This document shows, in pieces, positions 33,578 through 41,846 of a DNA stretch of 64,000 bases. A model generated the notes under the pieces. The model saw nothing but the letters and a program-made list of their open reading frames with translations. It was not told the origin of the DNA and searched no databases. Made by a program: the position numbers and the translations under genes. This DNA is from Variovorax sp. J22G73. GTDB lineage: Bacteria > Pseudomonadota > Gammaproteobacteria > Burkholderiales > Burkholderiaceae_C. The stretch covers positions 682,001 through 746,000 of the forward strand of contig NZ_JASZYK010000003.1 in assembly GCF_030317035.1 (NCBI RefSeq), written 5' to 3'. Numbering within the stretch: position 1 is the first letter of the stretch; the number at the start of each line of letters is the position of its first letter.

Positions 33578-35601
33578 GCGATCCACTCGACGAACAACGC
33601 CGCCGGCTGTGCCTCGGCACGCTCGGCGCCGCTGCCCTTGCCGGAACGGCAAGCGCCCAAACCAGCGGGACGGCAAGCGCCCAAACCAACGCCCGAAAGA
33701 CTTCCCCCATGTCCGGCACCCAGACACCCGACCTCATCCTCCACAACGGCCGCTTCACCACCCTGGACCGCGCCAACCCCACGGCCAGCGCCGTGGCCAT
33801 CAAGGACGGCCGCTTCCTGCGCGTGGGCCGCGGCGAAGACGTGCTGCCGCTGGCCGGCAGCGCCACCCGCGTGGTCGACCTGCAGGGCAAGACCGTGCTG
33901 CCCGGTCTCATCGACAACCACCTGCACATCATTCGCGGCGGGCTCAACTACAACCTCGAGCTGCGATGGGACGGCGTGCGCAGCCTGGCCGACGCCATGG
34001 GCATGCTCAAGCGCCAGGTGGCCATCACGCCGGCGCCGCAATGGGTGCGCGTGGTGGGCGGCTTCACCGAGCACCAGTTCGCCGAGAAGCGCCTGCCGAC
34101 CATCGAAGAGCTGAACGCCGTGGCGCCCGACACGCCCGTGTTCATCCTGCACCTGTACGACCGCGCGCTGCTCAACGGCGCCGCCATGCGCGCCGTGGGC
34201 TACACCCGCGACACGCCCGCGCCGCCCGGCGGCGAGATCGTGCGCGACAGCGCCGGCAACCCCACCGGCTTGCTGCTGGCCAAGCCCAACGCGTCCATCC
34301 TGTACGCCACGCTGGCCAAGGGCCCGAAGCTGCCGCTGGACTACCAGGTCAACTCCACGCGCCACTTCATGCGCGAGCTCAACCGCCTGGGCGTCACCGG
34401 CGCCATCGACGCGGGCGGCGGCTTCCAGAACTACCCCGACGACTACCAGGTGATCCAGCAACTGGCCGACGCCGGCCAGCTCACCATTCGCCTGGCCTAC
34501 AACCTGTTCACGCAGAAGCCCAAGCAGGAAAAGCAGGACTTCCTGAACTGGACATCGACTTCCAAATACAAGCAGGGCGACGACTACTTCCGCCACAACG
34601 GCGCGGGCGAGATGCTGGTGTTCTCGGCCGCCGACTTCGAAGACTTCCGCCAGCCGCGCCCCGACATGGCGCCCGAGATGGAAGGCGAGCTCGAAGAGGT
34701 GGTGCGCGTGCTGGCGCAAAACCGCTGGCCCTGGCGCCTGCACGCCACGTACGACGAAACCATCGAGCGCGCGCTCGACGTGTTTGAAAAGGTCAACCAG
34801 GACACCCCGCTGGCCGGCCTGAACTGGTTCTTCGACCACTGCGAAACCATTTCCGAGAAGTCGATCGACCGCATCGCCGCGCTGGGCGGCGGCATTGCCG
34901 TGCAGCACCGCATGGCTTACCAGGGCGAGTACTTCGTGGAGCGCTACGGCGCCGGCGCGGCCGAGGCCACGCCGCCCGTGAAGCGCATGCTGGAGAAGGG
35001 CGTGAACGTGTCCGCCGGCACCGACGCCACGCGCGTGGCCTCGTACAACCCGTGGGTGTCGCTGTCGTGGCTGGTCACGGGGCGCACCGTGGGCGGCATG
35101 CAGCTGTACCCGCAGCGCAACTGCGTCGACCGCGAGACCGCGCTGCGCATGTGGACCGAAAAGGTCACCTGGTTCTCCAGCGAGGTCGGCAAGAAGGGCC
35201 GCATCGAGGCCGGCCAGCTGGCCGACCTGATCGTGCCCGACCGCGACTTCTTCGGCTGCGCCGAATCGGACATTGCCGACACCACCGCGCTGCTGACCAT
35301 GGTGGGCGGCAAGATCGTCTACGGCGCCGGCCCGTTCGCGCCGCTGGACGAAGGCACGCCCCCCGCGGCCATGCCCGACTGGTCGCCTGCGCGCACCTTC
35401 GGCGGCTATGCCGGCTGGGCCGACACGAAGGAGGGTGCTCCGCTGCAGAAGGTGATGCGCCAGGCGGCCGCCGCCTGCGCCTGCGCCAACGACTGCAACG
35501 TGCACGGCCACCAGCACGCCACGGCCTGGAGCAGCAAGCTGCCCATTGCCGACCTGAAGAGCTTCTGGGGCGCGCTCGGCTGCGCGTGCTGGGCGGTATG
35601 A
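33574..35601 (+). CDS. Exported YtcJ-type metal-dependent amidohydrolase
   Basis: A 675 aa amidohydrolase. The N-terminus has a Tat-like signal (RRRLCLGTLGAAALAGTASAQ) with a duplicated cleavage segment. The YtcJ/Amidohydro_3 core shows LPGLIDNHLHIIRGG (the HxH metal site as HLH), RVVGGFTE, GAIDAGGGFQNYP, WRLHATYDETIE, FFDHCETIS and SAGTDATRVASYNPW. A Cys/His-rich tail (CACANDCNVHGHQH ... GCACWAV) follows the core and is unusual for the family. Substrate unknown. ATG 33574 is coupled to XapX (ATGA) and its stop to DoxX (ATGA). Confidence 0.88.
   Translation: MSDPLDEQRRRLCLGTLGAAALAGTASAQTSGTASAQTNARKTSPMSGTQTPDLILHNGRFTTLDRANPTASAVAIKDGRFLRVGRGEDVLPLAGSATRVVDLQGKTVLPGLIDNHLHIIRGGLNYNLELRWDGVRSLADAMGMLKRQVAITPAPQWVRVVGGFTEHQFAEKRLPTIEELNAVAPDTPVFILHLYDRALLNGAAMRAVGYTRDTPAPPGGEIVRDSAGNPTGLLLAKPNASILYATLAKGPKLPLDYQVNSTRHFMRELNRLGVTGAIDAGGGFQNYPDDYQVIQQLADAGQLTIRLAYNLFTQKPKQEKQDFLNWTSTSKYKQGDDYFRHNGAGEMLVFSAADFEDFRQPRPDMAPEMEGELEEVVRVLAQNRWPWRLHATYDETIERALDVFEKVNQDTPLAGLNWFFDHCETISEKSIDRIAALGGGIAVQHRMAYQGEYFVERYGAGAAEATPPVKRMLEKGVNVSAGTDATRVASYNPWVSLSWLVTGRTVGGMQLYPQRNCVDRETALRMWTEKVTWFSSEVGKKGRIEAGQLADLIVPDRDFFGCAESDIADTTALLTMVGGKIVYGAGPFAPLDEGTPPAAMPDWSPARTFGGYAGWADTKEGAPLQKVMRQAAAACACANDCNVHGHQHATAWSSKLPIADLKSFWGALGCACWAV
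33643..33690 (+). repeat. 24 bp tandem duplication in the amidohydrolase signal region
   Basis: Two consecutive 24 bp units (33643-33666, 33667-33690) that differ at two positions. Each encodes GTASAQT plus S or N, so the signal peptidase recognition segment ASAQ is present twice, in frame. Confidence 0.85.
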
Positions 35602-36026
35602 CGATGCGCTGGAACAACTCTCCCTTGGCCTCGCCCCTGACCTCTGCGGCGCTGCGCTGGTTCGCCCTGCTGCTGCTGTGCGCCGCCTACCTGCAGGGCG
35701 GCTTCAACAAGGCCACCGACTTCGCCTCGGCCATTGCCGAGATGAACCACTTCGGCGTGTCGCCCGCGGCGCCGATGGCGCTGGCCGTCATCGTGCTGGA
35801 GCTGGGCGCCTCGGCGCTCATCCTCACGGGCTTCTACCGCTGGCTGGGCGCGCTGGCGCTGGGCGCGTTCACGCTGTTCGCCACCTTCGTGGCGCTGCGT
35901 TTCTGGGAAATGCCGGTGGGGCAGGGCCGCTTCATGGCCGCGAACTCGTTCTTCGAGCACCTCGGGCTGGTCGGCGGCTTCGTGCTGGTGGCATGGCATG
36001 ACCTGAAGGAGCGTGCGAATGGCTGA
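35598..36026 (+). CDS. DoxX-family membrane protein
   Basis: A 142 aa four-helix protein: ALRWFALLLLCAAYLQGGFNK, MALAVIVLELGASALILTGF, ALGAFTLFATFVALRF and HLGLVGGFVLVAWHD, matching the DoxX/DoxD group (motif GGFNK, LE.G.. ). Such proteins are linked to thiol/quinone redox balance in some bacteria. Its start overlaps the amidohydrolase stop (ATGA), and its end overlaps the MFS start by 8 bp. Confidence 0.85.
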   Translation: MTMRWNNSPLASPLTSAALRWFALLLLCAAYLQGGFNKATDFASAIAEMNHFGVSPAAPMALAVIVLELGASALILTGFYRWLGALALGAFTLFATFVALRFWEMPVGQGRFMAANSFFEHLGLVGGFVLVAWHDLKERANG

Positions 36027-37632
36027 GCACGCGCAGCCCACATCCCCCGCAACCGCGGCCCCGGCCAAGGCCGCCAGCAGCTTCGCGCCGCTGCGCCAGC
36101 CGGTCTTCGCCGTGCTGTGGGCGGCCACCGTGCTGGGCAACATCGGCAGCTTCATGCGCGACGTGGCCAGCTCGTGGCTGGTGACCGACCTGTCGGCCAG
36201 CCCGACGGCGGTGGCCCTCATTCAAACGGCGGCCACGCTGCCGATCTTCCTGCTGGCCATCCCGGCGGGCGTGCTGTCGGACATCCTCGACCGCCGGCGC
36301 TTCCTGATCTTCGTCCAGCTGGTGCTGGCCAGCGTGAGCGGCACGCTGCTGGTGCTCTCGCACACCGGCAACCTCACGGTGGAGTACCTGATCGCGCTGA
36401 CCTTCGTCGGCGGCATCGGCGCGGCGCTGATGGGGCCGACCTGGCAGTCGATCGTGCCCGAGCTGGTGCCGCGCGCGGACCTGAAGAGCGCGGTGGCGCT
36501 CAACTCGCTGGGCATCAACATCGCGCGTTCCATCGGGCCGGCCGCGGGCGGGCTGATTCTGGCGAGCTTCGGCGCGGCCATGACCTACGGCGCCGACGTG
36601 CTGAGCTATGTGTTCGTCATCGCGGCGCTGCTGTGGTGGAAGCGCCCGGCGGCGGTGGACAGCGGCTTGTCGGAGAACTTTCTCGGCGCCTTCCGTGCCG
36701 GCCTGCGCTACACGCGCGCCAGCAAGGAGCTGCACCGCGTGCTGCTGCGCGCGGCCGTGTTCTTCCTGTTCGCGAGTTCGGTGTGGGCGCTGCTGCCGCT
36801 GGTGGCGCGCCAGATGCTGGGCGGCACCGCCGGCTTCTACGGCGTGCTGCTGGGCGCGGTGGGCGCGGGCGCCATCGCCGGCGCGCTGGTGATGCCGCGG
36901 CTGCGCGCAAGGCTGGACGCCGACGGCCTGGTGCTGCTGGCCTCGGTGATCACCGCCGCCGTGATGGGCGCGCTGGTGTTCGCGCCGCCCAAGTGGCTGG
37001 CCGTGCTGCTGCTGTTGCTGCTGGGCCTGGGCTGGATCATTGCGCTGACCACGCTCAACGGCGTGGCGCAGGCCATCTTGCCGAACTGGGTGCGCGGGCG
37101 TGGGCTGGCCGTGTACCTCACGGTGTTCAACGGCGCCATGGCCGCCGGCAGCCTGGGCTGGGGCCTGGTCGCGCAGGAAATCGGCGTGCCCTACACGCTG
37201 GTGGCCGGCGCGGTCGGCCTGGTGATCGTGGCGCTGCTGTTCCACCGTGCGCGGCTGCCCACGGGCGAGTCGGACCTGCAGGCCTCCAACCACTGGCCCG
37301 AGCCGCTGGTGGCCGAGCCCATCGCGCACGACCGCGGCCCCGTGATGATCCAGGTCGAATACCGCATCCGCAAGGAAGACCGCCCGGCCTTCCTCGACGC
37401 GATGAAACGCCTGTCGCTGGAGCGCCGCCGCGACGGCGCCTACGCCTGGGGCGTGACCGAGCACACCGGCGACGCCGAGCGCGTGATGGAGTGGTTTTTG
37501 GTCGAGTCGTGGGCCGAGCACCTGCGCCAGCACCACCGCGTGTCGCATGCAGACGCCGACCTGCAAAGCGAGGCCGTGCGCTTCCACATCGGGCCGGAGA
37601 AGCCCGTGGTGCACCACTTTCTTTCGCTTTGA
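36019..37632 (+). CDS. MFS transporter (EntS/MFS_3 type) with C-terminal ABM-like domain
   Basis: A 537 aa protein. Residues ~15-410 form a twelve-helix MFS_3 transporter (FAVLWAATVLGNIGSFMRDVASSWLVTDLS region; loop LSDILDRRRFLIF). Residues ~435-537 form an added soluble domain (VEYRIRKEDRPAFLDAMKRL, GAYAWGVTEHTGDAERVMEWFLVESWAEHLRQH) that looks like a dimeric alpha/beta barrel of the monooxygenase-like type. The transporter class includes siderophore exporters; substrate unknown. ATG 36019 is chosen since AAGGAG ends 7 nt before; GTG at 36013 is too near. Confidence 0.88.
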   Translation: MAEHAQPTSPATAAPAKAASSFAPLRQPVFAVLWAATVLGNIGSFMRDVASSWLVTDLSASPTAVALIQTAATLPIFLLAIPAGVLSDILDRRRFLIFVQLVLASVSGTLLVLSHTGNLTVEYLIALTFVGGIGAALMGPTWQSIVPELVPRADLKSAVALNSLGINIARSIGPAAGGLILASFGAAMTYGADVLSYVFVIAALLWWKRPAAVDSGLSENFLGAFRAGLRYTRASKELHRVLLRAAVFFLFASSVWALLPLVARQMLGGTAGFYGVLLGAVGAGAIAGALVMPRLRARLDADGLVLLASVITAAVMGALVFAPPKWLAVLLLLLLGLGWIIALTTLNGVAQAILPNWVRGRGLAVYLTVFNGAMAAGSLGWGLVAQEIGVPYTLVAGAVGLVIVALLFHRARLPTGESDLQASNHWPEPLVAEPIAHDRGPVMIQVEYRIRKEDRPAFLDAMKRLSLERRRDGAYAWGVTEHTGDAERVMEWFLVESWAEHLRQHHRVSHADADLQSEAVRFHIGPEKPVVHHFLSL

Positions 37633-37698
37633 TGTCGCTTTGATCTCCCTCTGATTTCCTTCCGACTTTTCTCCGACTCCAGACAACCAGGGAACCCC

Positions 37699-38265
37699 AT
37701 GGCCACATCCAAACCTTCCAAGGCGCCAAAGCCTGCCCGGTCCGTCAAGGCCCTGGCCGACAGCACCAAGGCACGCCGCACCGCGTCGCTGCACACGCCC
37801 AGCGACCTGGGCGCGGACGCTACGCGCGACATCTCGGCCGCGCTCAACGTGCTGCTGGCCGACGTGTTCGCGCTGTACTTCAAGACCAAGAACTTCCACT
37901 GGCACATGTCGGGCCCGTCGTTTCGCGACTACCACCTGCTGCTCGACGAGCAGGCCGACCAGATCTTCGCCACGGTCGACCCCATTGCCGAGCGCGTGCG
38001 CAAGGTGGGCGGCACCACGCTGCGCTCCACCGGCCATGCCACGCGGCTGCAGCGCCTGTCGGACAACGACGCCGACTTCGTGACCCCCATCGGCATGCTG
38101 GCCGAGCTGCGCGAGGACAACCAGCGCCTGGCCGGCTTCATGCGCGCCACGCACGCCGTGTGCGACGAGCACGGCGACGTGGCCACCGCCAGCGTGCTGG
38201 AGAACTGGATCGACGAGGCCGAGCGCCGCACGTGGTTCCTGTTCGAGTCGGTGCGGCAGAGCTGA
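37699..38265 (+). CDS. dps: Dps-family DNA-binding ferritin-like protein
   Basis: A 188 aa Dps/ferritin-like protein. A Lys/Ala/Pro-rich N-terminal tail ([24 protein letters not shown]) could bind DNA. The ferroxidase segment [11 protein letters not shown] ... [16 protein letters not shown] carries the intersubunit His/Asp/Glu ligands; LLDEQ and [13 protein letters not shown] are typical. It stores iron and scavenges peroxide. The leader before ATG 37699 is pyrimidine-rich with GGGAACCCC upstream. Position in the pirin/DoxX run supports an oxidative-stress role. Confidence 0.92.
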   Translation: MATSKPSKAPKPARSVKALADSTKARRTASLHTPSDLGADATRDISAALNVLLADVFALYFKTKNFHWHMSGPSFRDYHLLLDEQADQIFATVDPIAERVRKVGGTTLRSTGHATRLQRLSDNDADFVTPIGMLAELREDNQRLAGFMRATHAVCDEHGDVATASVLENWIDEAERRTWFLFESVRQS

Positions 38266-38271
38266 GCAGGC

Positions 38272-38345
38272 TGCGCGTTCCGTTCCGTTCCCTTTTCGTT
38301 CCCCTATCCGTTTCCCTTTTTGTTCCGGCCTTCCTCCCTTTCGAC
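38272..38345 (+). repeat. Pyrimidine-rich leader with repeated TTCC words
   Basis: Between dps and the hydrolase gene the plus strand is dominated by C and T with repeated CGTTCC/CCTTTT/GTTCCC words and hardly any purine runs. It resembles a rut-like (Rho-loading) or unstructured leader; no hairpin terminator is seen. The shorter dps leader (37633-37690) has the same character. Confidence 0.5.
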
Positions 38346-38360
38346 TCCACAGGAAAAACC

Positions 38361-39182
38361 ATGACCACACTCACCCTGCGCGACGGCACCGAGCTCTACT
38401 ACAAGGACTGGGGCTCGGGCCAGCCCATCGTCTTCAGCCACGGCTGGCCGCTGAGCGCCGACATGTGGGACGCGCAGATGCTGTTCTTCGCCGAGCGCGG
38501 CTACCGCACCATCGCCTTCGACCGCCGCGGCTTCGGCCGCTCGAGCCAGCCCTGGACCGGCTACGACTACGACACCTTCGCCGACGACCTGGCCGAGCTC
38601 ATCGAGAAGCTCGACCTGAACAACGTGGTGCTGGCGGGCTTTTCGATGGGGGGCGGCGACGTCACGCGCTACATCGCGCGCAAGGGCACGGCGCGCGTGG
38701 CCAGGCTGGCGCTCATCAGCGCCGTCACGCCGCTGTTCATGAAAACGGCCGACCACCCCGCGGGCCCCGACGCCTCGCTGTTCGAGGGCATTCGCGCCGG
38801 CCTGGTCGCCGACCGCCCGCAGTTCCTGGACGACTTCAGCACGCTGTTCTACGGCACCAACCGCCCGGGCGCCAAGGTGTCGCAGGGCGTGTTCAAGCAG
38901 ACGCTGCAGATCGCGCTGCAAGCCTCCATCAAGGCCACTATCGACTGCGTGACCGCGTTCTCGGAAACCGACTTCCGTCCCGACATGGCGAAGATCGACG
39001 TGCCCACGCTGGTGATCCATGGCGACGACGACCAGGTGGTACCCATCGAGGCCACCGGCAAGCTCGCGGCGGAAATGATCAAGGGCGCGCAGTTCAAGGT
39101 GTATGCCGGCGCGCCGCACGCCACCTGCAAGACGCACGCCGACCAGGTGAACGCCGACCTGCTGGCGTTCATCCAGGGCTGA
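38361..39182 (+). CDS. Alpha/beta hydrolase, non-heme chloroperoxidase/arylesterase type
   Basis: A 273 aa alpha/beta-fold enzyme. It contains [17 protein letters not shown] (oxyanion HGW), [13 protein letters not shown], nucleophile Ser in [14 protein letters not shown], Asp in [13 protein letters not shown] and His in [16 protein letters not shown]. This is the cofactor-free haloperoxidase/perhydrolase group; most members are esterases with promiscuous perhydrolysis. The 95 bp leader is almost pure pyrimidine repeats (CGTTCC words). Last enzyme of the run beginning at 31769. Confidence 0.9.
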   Translation: MTTLTLRDGTELYYKDWGSGQPIVFSHGWPLSADMWDAQMLFFAERGYRTIAFDRRGFGRSSQPWTGYDYDTFADDLAELIEKLDLNNVVLAGFSMGGGDVTRYIARKGTARVARLALISAVTPLFMKTADHPAGPDASLFEGIRAGLVADRPQFLDDFSTLFYGTNRPGAKVSQGVFKQTLQIALQASIKATIDCVTAFSETDFRPDMAKIDVPTLVIHGDDDQVVPIEATGKLAAEMIKGAQFKVYAGAPHATCKTHADQVNADLLAFIQG

Positions 39183-39196
39183 GGCGCAGCGCCGGC

Positions 39197-39901
39197 GTGC
39201 CCACGGCACATCCAGCGCGGCAACCGACGGGCGCCTACGGCGACCTGCTCGGGCGCTGCTTCGAGCTGCCGTCGGCGCCCGCGCTGGTGATGCTGCCGGC
39301 TTTGAACGCGGCGGCGGCATCGAATGCCGCCGCCATGCCGTTCGCGGTCACGCGCATCACCTGCCTGCCCGACCAGCTGGGCATGAAGCCGGAGATTCCG
39401 GCCGAAGACGCCTTCCTCGTCACCCTGCACCTGGCCGCCGCGGCGCACCACGAGCTGTGGGTGCGCGGGCGGCCCGCGGTGGTGCGCGGCTACGTGCCGG
39501 GCGCGATCAGCATCGTCGACCTGCGCGACGAGGTCGCCAGCTACCTGGGCACGCCGCTGGACGCGCTGCAGTTCTACGTGCCGCGCGCGCTGGTGCGCGC
39601 CGTGGCGCAACTGTCGCGCGCGGAAAACATGGCACCGGTGAACGGCCTGGCCTGCGCCCCCGGCCTGGTCGACCCGGTGATGTGCAACCTGGGCGCGGCC
39701 GTGCTGGCGCTGTTCGAGCGGCCACGACCCGCGGCTGCCGGCGTGCAGCGGCACCTGGCGCTGGCGATTTGCGCCCACCTGGTGCACCGCTTCGGGAACA
39801 ATGCCGACGTTCAGGCCAGCCCCCAGACACCGCTTGTTGCGCCGCTCGTTGCACCGCTAGTTGCCCCGCTTGATTTGCCGCTTGCAGCGCGGCTGCATTG
39901 A
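39197..39901 (+). pseudogene. AraC-family sensor domain lacking the HTH (truncated regulator)
   Basis: A 234 aa open frame from GTG 39197. It matches the N-terminal effector domain of the AraC regulators common in this group: GAYGDLLGRCFEL, IPAEDAFLVTLHL, SIVDLRDEVASYLGTPLDALQFYVPRALV, GLACAPGLVDPVMCNLGAAVLALFERP, LALAICAHLVHRFG. In intact relatives the last motif is followed by a linker (..LAPWQERRAK) and two HTH units, as at 1-446. Here it runs instead into NNADVQASPQTP, a short tandem-repeat tail (LVAPLVAPLVAPL) and a stop. No HTH remnant is found downstream before the next gene. It is either a decayed gene or a free sensor protein. Confidence 0.75.
39830..39889 (+). repeat. Five 12 bp tandem units at the 3' end of the truncated AraC gene
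   Basis: Units of the form CCGCTnGTTGCn (39830, 39842, 39854, then more diverged at 39866 and 39878) encode PLVA repeats in frame. They begin ~20 codons past the point where the AraC homology ends, so expansion or recombination here may mark the site where the HTH was lost. Confidence 0.8.
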
Positions 39902-39924
39902 CGACTTCCAAAGGACCGCTTTTC

Positions 39925-40242
39925 ATGACCACAGATTCCACACCCCCCTCCGTTCAGGACAATCCCGCCAAGCACCGCTTCGAGTACGCGTCGCAGGGTG
40001 AACGCGCGGTCGCCATCTATTCGCTGGACGGCGACGTCATCACCTTCATCCACACCCTGGTGCCCGAAGCCTTGCAGGGGCAGGGCATCGCGAAGAAACT
40101 GGTGCTGGCGGGCCTGGCCTCGGCGCGCGAGCGCGGGCTGCGCGTGATTCCGCAGTGCCCCGTGTTCGCGGCCTACATGCGCGCGCACGCCGACACGCAC
40201 GACCTGCTGGCCGACGAAGGCCGCAAGCTGCTCGGCCTCTGA
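39925..40242 (+). CDS. GNAT-type N-acetyltransferase (YjdJ/ COG2388 small type)
   Basis: A 105 aa minimal GNAT. KHRFEYASQGERAVAIYSLDGD is followed by TLVPEALQGQGIAKKLV, the acetyl-CoA loop in Q-G-Q-G-I-A form, and GLRVIPQCPVFAAYMRAH. These short GNATs act on unknown substrates. ATG 39925; an in-frame TTG at 39898 overlaps the AraC remnant stop. Confidence 0.86.
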   Translation: MTTDSTPPSVQDNPAKHRFEYASQGERAVAIYSLDGDVITFIHTLVPEALQGQGIAKKLVLAGLASARERGLRVIPQCPVFAAYMRAHADTHDLLADEGRKLLGL

Positions 40243-40289
40243 GGCTCGGCATTCAGGAAGCCCGCCGATGACCTACCCATGACCCACTC

Positions 40290-40904
40290 ATGACCACCGA
40301 TGACCGCCACCCCGAGCTGCGCACCGCCACGCTCGACGAAATCGCCGGGCGCGCCGTGCCGGGTGCCGAGACCGTCACCGCCGTCATCCAGCAGACGGTC
40401 AGGCGCGAGTCCGTGGCCGCCTACGAGCAGTGGCTGAAAAAGGTGGTGCCCATTGCCGCGCGCTTTCCGGGGCACCGCGGCGTCAACGTCATCCATCCCG
40501 CGGCGGGCGGGCTGCAATACACCATCACCATCCGCTTCGACTCGCTCGCGCATGCGCAAGACTGGTTCGCCTCCGGCGCGCGCAAGCAGCTGGTCGACGA
40601 GGTGGCGCCGCTGCTCGATGCCGACGAGAAGGTGGAAACGCGCAGCGGGCTGGAGTTCTGGTTCCACCCCGCCCCGGGGCAGCCGCCGGCCAGGCGCTAC
40701 AAGCAGTTCTTGCTGACGCTGTCGGTCATCTACCCGCTGACCATGCTGGTGCCGGCGGTGGTGCACCGCGTGCTCGCGCCGGTGCCCGTGCTGTCCGGCT
40801 ACTGGCTGGAGCACCTCGTGGCTTCGGCGGCCATCGTCGGGCTGATGGTGTACCTGGTCATGCCGCGCTACACGCGCCTGATGGCGCGCTGGCTCTACAA
40901 GTGA
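40290..40904 (+). CDS. Antibiotic biosynthesis monooxygenase (ABM)-like protein with membrane tail
   Basis: A 204 aa protein. Residues ~25-120 form an ABM-like ferredoxin fold (VTAVIQQTVRRESVAAYEQWL, FPGHRGVNVIHP, YTITIRFDSLAHAQDWFAS). Two C-terminal helices follow (FLLTLSVIYPLTMLVPAVVHRVL; EHLVASAAIVGLMVYLVM), anchoring it in the membrane. The combination is common in proteobacteria but its reaction is unknown. Tail-to-tail overlap of 10 bp with the YoaK gene. Confidence 0.82.
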   Translation: MTTDDRHPELRTATLDEIAGRAVPGAETVTAVIQQTVRRESVAAYEQWLKKVVPIAARFPGHRGVNVIHPAAGGLQYTITIRFDSLAHAQDWFASGARKQLVDEVAPLLDADEKVETRSGLEFWFHPAPGQPPARRYKQFLLTLSVIYPLTMLVPAVVHRVLAPVPVLSGYWLEHLVASAAIVGLMVYLVMPRYTRLMARWLYK

Positions 40905-41632
40905 CGCGCTGAAGCCGCTGGCTGCGGCTGCGGCTGGGGTGCAGGCGCCGTCGGGTCGCCCTCGTGCGTGCGGCCCTGCAGCAGCACCGACAACGCCGCC
41001 AGCACCGGCGGCACGGCGAAGCACCACACGTTCCATCGCGCGTAGATGAGCGCCGCCGCCGCGCAGCCGGCCGCGAACCAGGCCACGGCCGCGGCCATGC
41101 GCCGCATGCGCGCGCGGGCGGCAGCGGCTTCTTCGGGTGGCTGGCCGCCGCGCAGCAGGTCCGCCAGGTCGACCATCACCTGCGTGGTCGTGCCGGTCAT
41201 CAGCGTGGTCGGCGGCGCGCTGCCCAGGTGAATGCGATGCACCGCGTTCTGGATGGCCATGGCCGACACCAGCACCAGCCCCGCGAGCATCGCGGCGGCG
41301 CTGTCGCCGTCTTCGAACGGGCCGAAGTGCATGGCCACGATGCCGCCCGCCAGCAGCAGCACCGTCTTCAGCACCAGCATCGTGCGCAGCACCGGCAGCC
41401 CCATGCGCGGCAGCCCGTAGCTCAGCCAGCGCGCGAGCATCACCACCACGCAGAACACCGGCAGCGCCAGCAGCTTGGTGATCGCGCCCGAGGTGCCGTG
41501 CACCAGCGCCGCGCCGATGGTCACGAAGTTGCCGGTCACGTGCGCGGTGAACAGGCCGTGCAGCGCGAGAAAGCCGGCGGTGTCGACGAAGCCGCCGTTG
41601 AGGCTCATGAGTTGGGGCAGGGTGGGTTTCAT
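40895..41632 (-). CDS. YoaK family (DUF1275) membrane protein
   Basis: A 245 aa protein with about six helices. Family motifs: LMSLNGGFVDTAGFLALHGLFTAHVTGNFVTIGAAL (seen as GGFVDTAGFLALHGLFTAHVTGN), AIQNAVHRIHLGSAPPTTLMTGTTTQVMVDL. A Gln/Pro-rich tail (APQPQPQPQPAAS) ends it. Function unknown. ATG 41632 lacks a clear Shine-Dalgarno; the leader upstream carries (GACGAGGAG)-like micro-repeats on the plus strand at 41654-41690. Confidence 0.86.
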   Translation of the reverse strand: MKPTLPQLMSLNGGFVDTAGFLALHGLFTAHVTGNFVTIGAALVHGTSGAITKLLALPVFCVVVMLARWLSYGLPRMGLPVLRTMLVLKTVLLLAGGIVAMHFGPFEDGDSAAAMLAGLVLVSAMAIQNAVHRIHLGSAPPTTLMTGTTTQVMVDLADLLRGGQPPEEAAAARARMRRMAAAVAWFAAGCAAAALIYARWNVWCFAVPPVLAALSVLLQGRTHEGDPTAPAPQPQPQPAASARHL

Positions 41633-41846
41633 GAGGAGGTCTTTGTTTGCGAACGACGAGGAGGACGAGGAGAACGAGGATGACGAGGGCGCACTGTGCG
41701 AATGGTGCAGATGGTGCGCCCTGGCGCCGGTGCAGTCTTGTCGGGTTGGCGTGCGCTTTGCACATTCGCGACGCCGCGCTCTGCTTCGCACACGGTGCAC
41801 CGAGGCTGGCGTGCGCAATCGCCGCCGGCCGTGACGCAGGCCAGTG

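Noticed and set aside
33352..35517. 721 aa minus-strand frame opposite the YtcJ-type amidohydrolase
   Set aside because: Shadow frame; the plus-strand protein has metal-site motifs and tight coupling on both sides.
38465..39196. 5' extension of the truncated AraC frame through the alpha/beta hydrolase gene
   Set aside because: The open frame simply continues as a shadow of the hydrolase; AraC homology begins only near 39200.
41654..41690. GACGAGGAG micro-repeats upstream of the YoaK gene, first read as a Shine-Dalgarno cluster or poly-Ser N-terminus
   Set aside because: The purine-rich strand is the plus strand, so it cannot serve the minus-strand gene; the poly-Ser extension is not family-like.
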